A stretch of DNA of 64,000 nt. Source: Chaenocephalus aceratus (Eukaryota > Chordata > Actinopteri > Perciformes > Channichthyidae). The stretch lies in the NCBI GenBank assembly GCA_023974075.1, contig CM043793.1, positions 3,972,896-4,036,895 of the forward strand. Direction: 5' to 3'. This document shows, piece after piece, positions 46,401 to 59,900 of this stretch; within the stretch, counting starts at the first letter, position 1, and each line of letters begins with the position of its first letter. Under the pieces are notes generated by a model. That model saw nothing but the letters and a program-made list of their open reading frames with translations. It was not told the DNA's origin and searched no databases. A program made the position numbers and the translations under genes.

Positions 46401-49400
46401 TCTCATCTCATTTATGATATAAGAGGGATGGATGATTTTGCATTTCTCATTAAAAATATATTAAATGGTTATGGTGTGATTTCTTTTTTAACAAATGTTG
46501 TAGTCTGGTTGTAGGGTGCTACAGAAAGGACTACAGGCCTTTAAAAATGTAACTGGATTAATGTGGACGTATTCTTTACCTCCTACTGGGATGGGTATCG
46601 TTAGGATTTTAACGGTGCTCCTCTTCAATAGTGTTATCCTATTGACTGCTTATCGATCCGGTACTTTACTTTTCTCACGTAATTCTAGACGGGGAAACAG
46701 AGATACAAGATAGACAGTCGAAAACTGCATTTCTCTGTCTGAATGTGGTGCACCTTTGCCAGATGTTCAAAAGATTTGTCCACCCTTGCGAGCAAACGAC
46801 TTATCGCAGTTCTGATAACAAGCATCATCCACGTTGATCCTTGTGAAGGTTAACCACCATTCATAACGTTGTATTCTCTCTCTACCATTGTCTCTTTCAG
46901 ATCTCTGTCTAATTGTATGGCAAGGAGCAGTAGCGTAGGGATTTGAATGAGTGCAAGTGCATCACAGACACATTCTGTAATCTTATTACCAAATTAGAAA
47001 CAGAGATGGTGAAATAAAATGTGCAATATACGTTTGTGTAGCAATAATAAATATGACAATATTTTCTTTTTTTCTCCAGTACTGATAACAAAACCGATAA
47101 AGTCGGAATATATCGATACCACAGTCTTTAAAAATGTAGCCCCGGGGACCGGTTTCATACCGGGTTTCAGTATCAGTACCCATACGCCTCCTCCTACCAT
47201 TACTAAAATATATTTACTATACATTTGAACATTGCTCTTTCTTGTGAAAGAGCATAATGATAGGAGTATCGTGTCTTAATATTTGTCCTTGTTTGATGTT
47301 GCAAATGGAGCTGCTGTGGTGACGTTAGACTTGATCTGACAATAAAGTGTTATCCTATTGATGATTTGAAATTGGACTGTTTAGTAAGACAATGTCATGT
47401 CACCCTCCCTGTTTGTACATGGTCCATTACAGCAACGGTTTATTCTCCAACATGTGTTTCAACATCATGTTTATTCTGTCTTGATTTACAGAATATGTCC
47501 ACAGCACCACAATAATCCATTCTCCCTTCCTTTTTCATCCACCCCCTGTCCCCGTCCCTCCATCTCCAGGTCAATGTGTTTGTCCTGCTGTCTGTGGTGT
47601 GTGTGCTCCTTAACCTGGCTGGATTCATCCTGTGCTGCCAGGGAGCCCAGCTGGTGTCCAGTATGACCAGCTGCCAACTGGTGAGCTGTGAATGCAATGA
47701 AATCCTGCTTACTAGTTTGATATATGACCAGTTGAACTAGTTCACTGGAGGAGGATATGCACTGATGATGTTTTTTTGTTGTCCGATCCAGAAGTTAGCA
47801 TTACAAGGGCTCCCTCAGAATACTGTGGGAAATAATATCTGTAGCCCCCACCTGTTAATGATACGTACATGTTTAGTCCAGCAGGATAATCACTAGGGCT
47901 GTACCCGAATATCCGAATATTCGTTCGTTGGAGTACTATTCGGGTTTCAATTTTGTTATTCGGATATTCGTTTTGTTTGATTTTTCGTTTTTTTCCCCGT
48001 TCTTTTTTCAAATTAAATGTATTGAAATCTCCAATATCAACGTAAGAGCTTGTGTCTCTTCGGGGGGTGCTAACACTTAACCATAAACGTTATCGTTTAC
48101 TTTCTCCGTCTTTATATGTAGATATTACTTTTCTCCGTTAATCTCCGTCACGTTGTTTCCAATGCAACAACAACTTCCTGTCAACTGCGCTAACTCTCCT
48201 TCAAAATAAAAGAATGTCCATAAATAGGAAGCCAAGCCAAATTACACTTAAGACATATACAACTGCAACGAAAGTAACAACACAATGCGATATCCTTTTC
48301 AATTTCAAAGAACACAAATTGGGTTACATTAACAAATGACTATAAAACAACAATACCGTAGGACAGGGGTCGGCAACAGGCGGACCGCGGTCCGGATCCG
48401 GACCCAGACGCCGACCTATACGGACCCGGACCTATAATCAATATATTAATAGGGGATTTCAATTTTGACGGGGCAATTCTATTTTAACCGGCGCCGACAG
48501 GGGCGAAAGAGATGAGTGAGCGATACGGGGAGAGAAAGACAGAAGAAGAGACGAGAGCGCGGCAGAGAGAAGCGGAGAGGAAAGTGTGAAGAGAATAATT
48601 AGCGATACATGGAGAGAAGCGGAGAGGAGAGTGAACAGGCGTGTTAGCGGCAGACAGGGAGAGACACATAATGACACATGGCGCTCTCCAAGAAGAGGAA
48701 AGTGGACGGTGAGAACAGAGCTTTGAACCCTGAGTGGACTCGTTCATGTTCATACCTGCCCACTGGGAGCACAGAACCAGCGTGTCTCATCTGTTCAGAG
48801 ACCGTGGCGCTCAAAGTGCCAACACGCCACTATGAGACAAAACACAAAGTGTTTGACCAAACATTCCCTCTCAAGTCAGAACTGAGGTCACTAAAAATAA
48901 GCAGTCTCAGAGCCCGATATGATCAAGTCGACCAGGATCAAAAACTAATATGGTTCCAGCGCAGGCTAAACCGAGGCTAACCAATGAGCTAACCGAGGCT
49001 AACCAATGAGCATGTGTGTATGAGAATGGCCCTGACACCATTTCAGCCCAGATCTAAACTCCTGGCAGGACAAGCTCCAGCTCAATTCTCACACTGAATA
49101 AAACAAAGTGAGTGAGGGACTGCAATATAAGAGGGAAAGAAAGAGAAACTTTAAAACTGTTCACTTGTTATGATTTGAAGACTGATATTGTTCTATAATT
49201 GGCTGAAACTGTTAAGTCATGATGTGAAATGGTTAACAAAGAAAAAGGGAAACTCAAGCTGCTGCTACACTTTATTTTATTTATCTAAAATTAAGCACTT
49301 TAAGATGCACACATTTTCAAAAGCTATTTTATTTATTTTCTCTATTTTATTTTTAAATGCAGCCCGAGAGGAACATTACACATATCCACAGTATTTACTG

Positions 49401-51441
49401 TATATCTGTATAGTTCAATGTTAATTGACAATAAATATTGTTGTTTTTTAATTGTACTTTCTTTATGATTGGCAGTCAGTTGATGATTACATGCAGACGT
49501 TGATAAAGCTACAGCTACTTCAATATATCACACTAATTCATGAAGCAAGTTAGACATATTGATGTTCCGCATGGGGACATTTTTCTAACTGGACCTCGCT
49601 GAATTTTAGTTGAATACCCCTGCTGTAGAATAACAAAACGCATGCCGTGAATAACCGAAATACACGTGTTGAAGCGGTTCGCTGCTGATTACTACGCTGC
49701 TGATTTTATCACTGCCAAACACACACTCAGTGTTGCTAACTTTCTCCCTGGATTTAGCGACTTTTCAGGGCCTCTTAGAGAGATATACAGACCGTCAGGG
49801 AAAAAGGGAGGAGTATATTCAATCATGTAATATTGTAGTACATTGCCAATGCTGCACAGAGTACTGACAGTGGGAGTCCTTGTTTCACACTCACAGTTGA
49901 TTTCAGGTCATGTTTATTCCATTCCAGCAGGTTTTATCTGAGCTTTGGGACATATCCAGTTCAGATAAAGACCAGATGTTTTAAAGCTTTTGGATTGTGC
50001 AATAATATGCAGAGACATGTTAACAGTGTTTCTCTGGAAATACTTAAAGGTGGGGTAGGTAAGTTTCAGAAACCGGCTCGAGTGCACTAACATTTGAAAG
50101 TACACAGTCGAAAAGAATCCGCCCCTTCCTTCAGACTTCCTTACAGAGCACCTCCTCCAACACACATGAACGCGCAATGCACGCCCAATGACGGCACGCC
50201 CAATGAGGGCATACATTTGTGCGTGCACGAGATGGAAGGGTGACAGACAGGGCGGCAATCGTCATGCTTTTTACAGTATTACGGCTTACGGCTTCCACAG
50301 ATGACATTTTTTTATGGATTTTTTGTCAAAGCACTTCAGATATTCATTACTATCGGGATGTTAAGAGCATTCCATGGAATATAACAAAAAGTGTATCTCG
50401 AGCCGGTTTCTGAAACTTACCTACCCCACCTTTAAGTCATGCAATTTTGTTAAGAAAGCTGTCCGCCTGTCCGGATTTACAACAGCCACAAGGAAGATGG
50501 TATTGGTGAATAAATGCGCTAAATATATACTTTAACATAAATAAAATCCCATTATTGGAAAGATAATTTAAGCAAATAGATTGTAATGCAAACTCACTTT
50601 CTTTTGCTTAGCTGCCTCCACATTAATGTACATTAGTTTGCTGCTGTTTGGTTTCCACAAAGCCAAACGGCAGTTACCCAAAAAGGGTCATTTTGTATAT
50701 AAACGGTGTTGGAGCCACTTAGAGAGTTTGGTCAAAGAATAATATCTAATGGTATTAGATATTTATTTAATTAATTAATTCCATTGCCTTAGCAGATGAC
50801 ATTATAATTAGATTTATTTTATTTCAACAAGAGTTTATTGTATAGTAAATACTTTTTTCGGGGCTATACTAAATAACAGCTTCGTGTAGGATGTTTGGGA
50901 AATGTGCATCAGACGCCCGGACTTGACCTCAGGTGGCTTCAGAAATTAAAAGGATGGATAACCTACTTCAAAATTGAAAATAAATATCAATTAAACATAC
51001 TGTATTTGTCTGATATAAAACGAATCATATAATTATGTACATGGAATTTGTTTCATAATTATATTGTTGGTATTTACCCTTATGGTTATGTTGTAATAAT
51101 ATTTCTTTATAATGGTTTGACCCTTTTTCAACACAGTGTTGGTATGTGTGTGTTAAGCATTGGGCTGGTTCTTCACTCTCGTCTCCGAGCAAGAAAAGGA
51201 TGTTGCAGGTTGGCTGCAGGAAATGAGATGACTCTTCTCAGGACGGAGCTTGTGTGTTTGTGACCTTTTGACCTTGCCCGCTGTTGTATCGTCGTTCCTT
51301 CCTCCCTCTGCCAGGTTTCCTCTCCTCTGTCTCTTTCCTGCCACTCTGTTTTTAACATGTCCTGTCTGTGAGGATGTAGAGGGATAAGATATATGGGGTA
51401 ACACACTCTTTTGCACTCTGCACTATAAATACTGGTGTTTG

Positions 51442-51490
<49 letters not shown>

Positions 51491-53898
51491 CGTGCACGTG
51501 CATGCGTGTGTGTGTGTGTGTGTGTGTGTGGACCTATTTTCAGATCAAGTGCAGCAGTTCTCCCAATGTAGCGTCAGATGTAAACAGATACTTTCTTCAG
51601 TAATCGGTTTCTCTCGGACTATTTGCTTTTGCAGAAATGACTTTGGGAGCATATAATTATGAATGTGTAATCACAAATAGAGGTTTAAAGAGTCATTATT
51701 ACATCAGAATTCAGTATAGCATTTGCTTTTTCCATCTGGATCAGATAAATATTATTGTCAGGTCTTTGTAAGTACACTGCAGGAAGTAGACGTGGTTAGC
51801 CTAGCTTAGCACAAAGACTGGCAACGGGGAAACTGCTAGCCCGAATCTGTCTACAGTTCAGAAATACAAGAGCAGCTCCTCTAAAGATCACTGATAGACA
51901 TGTTTCTTCTTTGTTTAACCGAGACACAGAGACATTATTTGTGACTTTAGGCAAGGGATGTGTTGACCCACCCTGTAAGCATGCTGATAGCTCAGTCACT
52001 GCTTAACACACACATAGTTCATTTATCTAAGGCTTTAATTTCATCTGATTAACTTTTCAATTTCTGAAAATGTTTTCTATTTTGACATACCTGCCAACCC
52101 TACCGATTTGGGCGGTAGTCTACCGTTTTTGACATGTCTCTACCGCCTACCGATTTAGCTGGCTTTCCCTACCGAATTTTCGTTCTTCCCAAACTATAAC
52201 AAATAAAAATGAAACTCCAGACACTGTACTCGACTTTTAGCGGAAACCGATAGCAGCGTGTCTGCGATCCCATCATACAAACAGTCCTCTGTGTTTCTGA
52301 AAGAGAAACAACGGGCAGCGTTACCCCCGGGGCTGCGGTCAAGCCAGCCTCCACTTCGGACAACACAGTCAAGCCGCAGTCCCCCGGGGCTGATAATAAT
52401 CAGTCACCACTCCCAAATGAGTTTAGGGGAACGGAGACGAGGCATTTGAGTCCTGCAGGGTTTCCCCGTTAATATCAGTGTCTCCAAAACACATGTTGGC
52501 GACTGAAAGACATCCAGTGTTTGGTCTTTTCCGGAAGCATCCTTCACCTACAGTGTCTCAACTGAAAGAGGACCACAAACACACACAATATATCATAACA
52601 TTTTGAGATTTGGGGATATTTATCTCCCATTCTTTCACTTGTTCTGACATTTTCAACACCAAACATGTCGTTAATGTCTCTGTTTAGTGAACTGCAGCAA
52701 TCTGAAAGCCTACATTATTTATATCTCACTTTATCAGTAGAAAAATGCAGGAAATGACTTTTTTAATGCAGTATTTTCTGATTTGTGGCGCAACACAAAG
52801 ATATTTCGCTCTGTGCAAACCTTTGACTCTAATATGTCAACAACATGAAACAAGAATATGAAACTGGCTTTATCGAATGTTCACACAAGAGTTCTACGTC
52901 CTGACACATCCTTCATCTACAGTCTCAACTGAAAGAGGACCAGAAGCACATTACAAATATAATAAAATGTGGAGACTTTGGGATATTTATCTCCCATTCT
53001 TTTACTTTTCGGGCATTTTACAGACCAGACATGTCGTTGATGTCACTGTTTACCAAACTAACACTTTTTCTGAAAGATGCATAAAATGATGCAATATATG
53101 TTAAATACATGGTTTATACATGTGATTACTGGGTTCCATTTCTTCTGATTACCTGGTTTGGGCGTGCACATTTGCCACGCGCAAACCTACCTCTTTTGGA
53201 TTTGGAAAGGTTGTATGCTTTGAGAGAGTAGTCATCACGTAGTTAGCCTAGCGTTAGCACAAGTACTGGAAACCGAAGGAAACAGCTAGCTTAGCTCTGT
53301 CTAAAGTTCAAGAAACACACGAGCAGCTCCTCTAAAGATCACTGGATACAGAGAAAAGTCAAACATATGTCTGATCAGAGAGGAAAGTATACTGACCTTT
53401 TTCCTTTGAGAACGCTCATGTTCTGAAGCCACTGTGTTCACGAACATACTTCACTATTATACTTCATACATTTAATATATTTGACATTTCTGAAAATATG
53501 CACTTTCATAGAGTGCAGTCCAGGACATACATGTGTTAGCTGGCTCTGTCTAACTTAAAAGACACACGAGCAGCTCCTCTGAAGTTCCCGAGTTTATCTT
53601 CGTTGTATAACTTGGACACAAACAGAAGTGTAAAAAGTACTTTAGTGGAGCATTGGTGACATTGTTTCATAAGAAGGAAATTGGCTAACGGATGACTGCC
53701 TATCACCTTACACATGTATGTTATGCTTTATTTTAGCAAGCTAGGACATTCAACTTGACTTTCATTTGAGTCTCTTTATCACTACAAGTACCATGATTGT
53801 TATTTACTGTTTGTCTTTGTTTTGCATGCTTTTTCCAACGCTGTTCCATAATCAAATGCCAGTGACTGTGGTTCTGTGTTCAATGATACTAGCTCCAC

Positions 53899-53935
<37 letters not shown>

Positions 53936-56900
53936 TGGTTGTGTTGTGTGTGTGGTGTGTGTGGTGTGTGTGTGTGTTTCAGATTGAGGCCCGAGATGTG
54001 TGTTACTGCTGCTCCCTCTCCCCCAGCTCCATGGTCCTGATGAGAAGCTTCTGGAGCTCCCCCCGGCCCCCTCCTGCAGCACCATTAGGATCCTGCTCAA
54101 GGTAGCCTGTGAGCCTAATGAGTGAACACACCCTGAGTAGGAACATGATAGGTAATACATTTACACTTACATTATATGCAAGCACAGAGGTTGTGCTGTC
54201 GTAGTGGCGACTGCAAGCCGGTTTACACTGCCCAGCTAATATTCTTACAGTGTTTTTCTCATTTATCTGGCCAGAAGTTAGTTTTGGATATGACCGAACC
54301 CCACCTGCCTTAAGTAACATAAGATGAGATGAGATGGACCTCTGCTGTTCCTCCGTAGGGAAATCCAGGTGTCATAGCAGCAACAGAATAAGAAAGAAAC
54401 ACAGATAGTACACAGATGGGAATATAACACAGGGATAATAAGAATAACAATTCATAAATAAAATAAAGAATAAACATATTACTGACAGTAAGAAATGTAA
54501 AATGTATACACATACAGTATGTGAGCGAGTTAATACATATACATTGAAATGTGCAGGTACCATTATGGGTGAAAGTGGTATGGGAATACTTGCAAATATT
54601 AATAATACTCAGTGCAGGTTATTTGTGATGGTTACTTTGGTTAGGTCCGTGATTGTGGAGCCTGAATGGCTAACAGGCACCACAGATGGTCTTTGTGTGT
54701 TTGGTGTTACCACCCCCCTTCACTGTTGTCCGCCCAGTCCAGATTAGTGTTCCAGTGCACTCCTATAGTGGGTTGAAAAGATTGTGCAGCCTGCTGGAAT
54801 GTAATGTGATAACACTCCGGTACCCGTGCTATGGACATGCCCCAACATCCAAATGCAATTGTGGATGGAGACTCACTGTTACTTTGCTGATGTCATGGTT
54901 TGTATCAGACGAGACTAAAGGTGTTATCTGCTTTTTTGCAATTTAATTTCCTTTAATTAATTTGTTCATGCTGTAAGTTTTAAAAAGTAAAGTCATAGCA
55001 CACAGTCGAGATGTATGAAGTGGGACACCCTGATCAACTATCCAAAGCTTTAAAGAGTCGGGCCCAGACACTAAACAGAGTAATTACATGATAACTACTT
55101 ACACATCTAACATTGGAGTGAGTTCATGTATTATACAGAAACATTTACAGGATAAAAATCACCATCCAGATGTTAGTTAATCCTGAGATCTGACATCAGC
55201 TCGTAATGAGCATATAGTGATGGACAGCACTCTCCTCAGTTGTTAGGCTGTGGTGCAGGTTAACACGAATACACACATTTCTGTAGGTTATTCTTTGGAC
55301 TAAAATGAGCTGATGAAAGTAAGGTCCAAGGGAAGTCGAAATAGGGAATCCCCTGTTCCCTTTCCTGAGATCGATTTAAAGAGCAGATTAAAGGGGGTGA
55401 CAGGAGTGAAGGACCATTGGCGGGATCTGAGCGGCATTTAGTGAAGTAACTCACCAGCGCTACAGAGAGAGATATGATGCTGCTCATCAGTCATCGTTTT
55501 GCACTGCACTCTTCTCTTCTCCGGTTTCCTTTTCTTCTGGGTCGAATCTGATGGTGTGTTTCTCTCTCTCAGAAAGTCTTGTTTGCACTGTGTGCTCTGA
55601 ACGCTCTGACCACTGCTGTGTGCCTGATGGCCTCTGCGCTGAGATACCTGCAGATCTTCACGGCGAGGACACCCTGCATGGTACGATCTCACTATACAGG
55701 CAGCAGCAAGGCTCATGTTGGCCTTCACCTACTGGGCTGCACCGTAGTTTACTCTTTGGAAACATCCAAATGTGTTTACTTCTCTGTCTGTCTTCTTCTG
55801 CTGTTCCCTTATTGTTTACTTCCTGTCTGTCTCTTCTGCTGTTCCCTTTATTGTTTACTTCCTGTCTGTCTTCTTTCTGCTGTTCCCTTTATTGTTTACT
55901 TCCTGTCTGTCTTCTTCTGCTGTTCCCTTTATTGTTTACTTCCTGTCCTGTCTTCTTCTTCTGCTGTTCCCTTTATTGTTTACTCCTGTCTGTCTTCTTC
56001 TTCTGCTGTTCCTTTATTGTTTACTTCCTGTCTGTCTTCTTCTGTGGTTCCCTTTATTGTTTACTTCCTGTCTGTCTTCTTCTGCGGTTTCCCTTTATTG
56101 TTACTTCCTGTCTGTCTTCTTCTGTTGATCTATCTGACGTCAAATGCTCTGTCTTTAAACCTCCTTATGCTTGCAGTGGTGTGTTATCGAGTATTAACAA
56201 CCTCTGAATCAGAATCGAGTGTTCAACTACGCCGTGTAATAACACCAGTTATCCTGTAAGATCGTTGTTGCATAAATGCAATTCCCAGAAGTAAAAAATA
56301 AAACAATTTAAAAAATGAACTATATCATAGACTTCAGGTACCCCCGCCTATATTCGGGTTGATGATGTTAGTAAACCTTCTCCAGTGGAGTATGTACTGA
56401 TGCATTTCATCTTGCAGCATACAACTTTAAAATATTCAGTCTTCTAACCAAAAAAACAAAAAAAGAAAGATTGACTTTGAGAAAAGCAAACAGGACTTGC
56501 TAAAATGCTAACTCATGTCACTGCTCTGTGATAGGACGAGCAAAGGGCCACAGCTGAAGAGAGGAGGAGCCTGCTCAGGTCCCTGACCCAGATGAGTTTG
56601 TGGCCCCAGCCCCTCCCCCCTCCTACTTCTCCACTTTCTACTCGTACACACCACGCTTGGCCCGCAGGTAACTACCCCCCCCCCCCACACACATACATCT
56701 GTATTACTCTAGTTTTAGTGTCTATGTGTCACATGCAGTGTTGTGCTAGTTACTGAAAACCAGTAACTAGTTACCATTACTAGTTACTTCATTTCAAAAG
56801 TAACTCAGTTACTTTACTGATTACTTACTACACCAAAAGTTTAGTTTACTTTAAAAAAAAGGGCTCCCATTATATGAATGCCCTTAGAGCCTTCATTTCA

Positions 56901-59900
56901 GTTCTGTTATTGCAATTGGAGAATATACAATCTGTTGATCAACGTGACATGCATTATATGCAATCTGGATAGCATCGATATTAGCTGGCTTTACATTTTT
57001 GTATATTCTTTTCTCCAGGTAGTTGGAAAAAGTTTCCGTCCCATATGCCGTGTGCCGCCCGGACATGCTATCATGCTAACTAGCTCCCTGGAAGCGGGTA
57101 ACTCCACTGTAGCACAGGGTTGCCAACTTTGGGTACCTGGCTGGAGTGAGATTTTGGTATCATGGGTTTGATTACACATATGCGCACGAAATGACTGCTA
57201 TTGTGTCAGCAGCGGGACCTTAGCATATATATAGAATATATACAAATACACAATATTGGACACAGACTATAAAGGGCACAACGTTTCATTCACTAATGAA
57301 AGTCAAACATATGTTTGTTTCCACTGTTTTATTGTGTGCATAGGCCTGTCGCGATAAACAATTAATTGACTTATCGTACGATAAATAAAAATGAACTCGA
57401 TAAATTGCCATTTACATGAGGACGTGACTAGCAGTTTGAAAGGATGTACTTGAATTATTATTATATATTATCATTATGTAAGTGGTCTAAAATGGTCATA
57501 CAACGGTGCCGACAATATTACGTTTATTGCAATAATTTCCGGGAAAATGTATCCAACAAAATTACTTGTCGTGAGATGCCTACATGAAACACACACACAA
57601 ACAAATCTACAGACTTACTCCAAACTGCCAAATATATTAATTAACACACTCTCACTCTCATATACTCTTTGACTCTATTTTGGCCTAGTAGAACAATAAG
57701 CAGCAGACTTTTACTTTTTATCATTTCTAATGGATCTTAGATCTGCGCTTGCGCAATACGGGGCGGCAGTGGCGGCCACGGAGTATTTGTGTTGGGTAAT
57801 CTATGCTAGGGCTAACCCATACAGTGGTGGGGCTCAAGTCAGTATCTGCAATGTAATCACATACACGCTCCCCTTGACAGCGAAACGCCACGCGTGAGGT
57901 TCAGATTATTTCCTCAATCCAAATTGAACTGTATGAAATAAAAAGGCACATTTGTCTTGAAGTAAATAAAAAGGGCGACCTGGAGCCAATCCTGCACCTT
58001 CCCCACAGGTGAAAGAGGAGACATGCTGAAAACCCAACCCCTGCAGGGGGGTCTGGGGGGATTCTCCCCCAGGAGATCTTTGAAATACTAACATAAAATA
58101 CACATTCTGGTACTCTCTTGAGAAGAAAAATAAATACATCTATTACTACACGACATATTTAAAAAAATGAATGGTATTTCAGTTTGTTGTTACTTTGTTC
58201 TGAAAGCTGAACCTGCTGCTCCTCACAGAGAGAAGAGGGAAGAGGCTGTGAATGACTTTACATTGTGGATAAGGGTGGATAGCCCCCATTGTTCTGTGTG
58301 TCAAAATGAAAGACAGCCCACACACCTATCAATCATCAAACCGTGGGGTCTTATTTCATTACGTGTTGATTTCTATCAACACGTAATGTTGGATCGATGT
58401 ATAGAGATGTACTACAGCAAAAGTATTCTCCGTCGGGACTTCCTGCAACAACACACGTCGTTATCGTGATTCTGATTGGCCAGAAGACATTATCAAAGAT
58501 GTTCTATTGAGAAGACGATCACTACGTGACAAAAGTTTTCATGACCGTTTATAGTCTTCGGTATTCTTGTTTTGGCGTGAGAATAGTTTGGGAGAGCGTG
58601 AGATTGAGAGTGAAAGTGTGTGTCACACGTCAGATGCGTGAGAGTTGGCAACCCTGCTGTAGCAATAGCCTGCATGTGTTCTACAACATACCGTGCAATG
58701 GCTTTATGGACTTTTCCCTGGCTAGCAGTCCCTTGGTTAAAATCCAGCCGCTGTTGCTTCGGTGCAGGTGGAGGTGGAGGTGGAGTGGCGTCGGCTCAGT
58801 CTCTGTGGTCTTAGCTACTAGCTTCGTCCCATCATGTTGTTTCTGCAGATGTTTAAGAGATGTGAATGACTGGTTTGGGCAGTTTGGGCAGTCTTTGACC
58901 CGCCAGGACACAACTTACATTTAACAGAAACTCTCTTTTCTTTGTGCTCGACAAAAGTGAAATAGTGAGAATATCTCCAGGTGGAGAAACTAGACTTGAG
59001 CTCCGCCGCCGCCATGATAGTCTTGTTAGTAAACAACACAAACACGCCCACAGCCCGTCTCCGCATGTGACACAGGAAGTATTTGAGTACATTTACTCAA
59101 GTACTGTACGTAAGTACAGTTCTCATCTCTGTTCGCCTGGCTGTTGACTATATAAAAAAACCTAACGCAGTAACGGAGTAACGCACCATGTAGTAACGGT
59201 AACTGAGTTACTGAATTTAAAAAGTAATGCGTTAGAGTACTAGTTACTGCCAAACATAACGGCGTTACTTTGTAACGCGTTAGTCCCAACACTGGTCACA
59301 TGATAACTAGTTTGTTGTGTGTTTGTTTCAGGATCCTCGGGGACAGTGTGATCCCTCTCCCTCACATCTACGGTGCTCGAATCAAAGGGGTGGAGGTCTT
59401 CTGTCCGTTGGACCCCCCACCTCCATATGAGGTTGTTGCTGGAAGCTCTGCCAATGCAGTCATACAGGTACACTCCAGATGAACCTCCTTTACACTAAAG
59501 GCCAACGAAGACTGGATGTTTGACATGATAACTTATTGGCTCAAATATTTGTTTCGCATACATCCATAGTGAAATATCTGCAATAAGAGGATATCAGCCA
59601 GGCTGGTTTATCGGTCCAGCTCTAAACAAAATAACTTTTTTAGATACAAAAAATCCATGACAGTCAATCTTGAATTTTTGTCAAAGCTACAAACTCTGCA
59701 ACATCTGAGATTTGTATCTTCTCAACATAACTTTTGGTTATTGTCTTCAAACATTGAAAGTGACACAGGTGTGGTAAAAACAATATTAGAACACATGAAT
59801 AAAATGTATTTTTTTCCTCCATGTGCCAACTATGCGATCTCATTACAGAACAATAATCCATCCAATACATCATAACAACTATATAATAATATATAACAAA

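Larger units (their letters stand above)
47894..49720. mobile_element. TAGGGCTGTACCCGAATA element (hAT-like), right end uncertain
   Basis: The left end tagggctgtacccgaatatcc is a recognisable fish hAT-type terminus. The stretch 48,020-48,330 matches the arm of the large element at 25,060-25,240 and 24,260-24,340. It is interrupted by the hAT at 48,364-49,622. I could not fix the right end. Confidence 0.4.

Noticed and set aside
55551..56259. Frames of 118-226 codons rich in Leu, Phe and Cys
   Set aside because: They lie over the 40-bp intronic minisatellite; only the start of one frame is a true exon (55,573-55,680).
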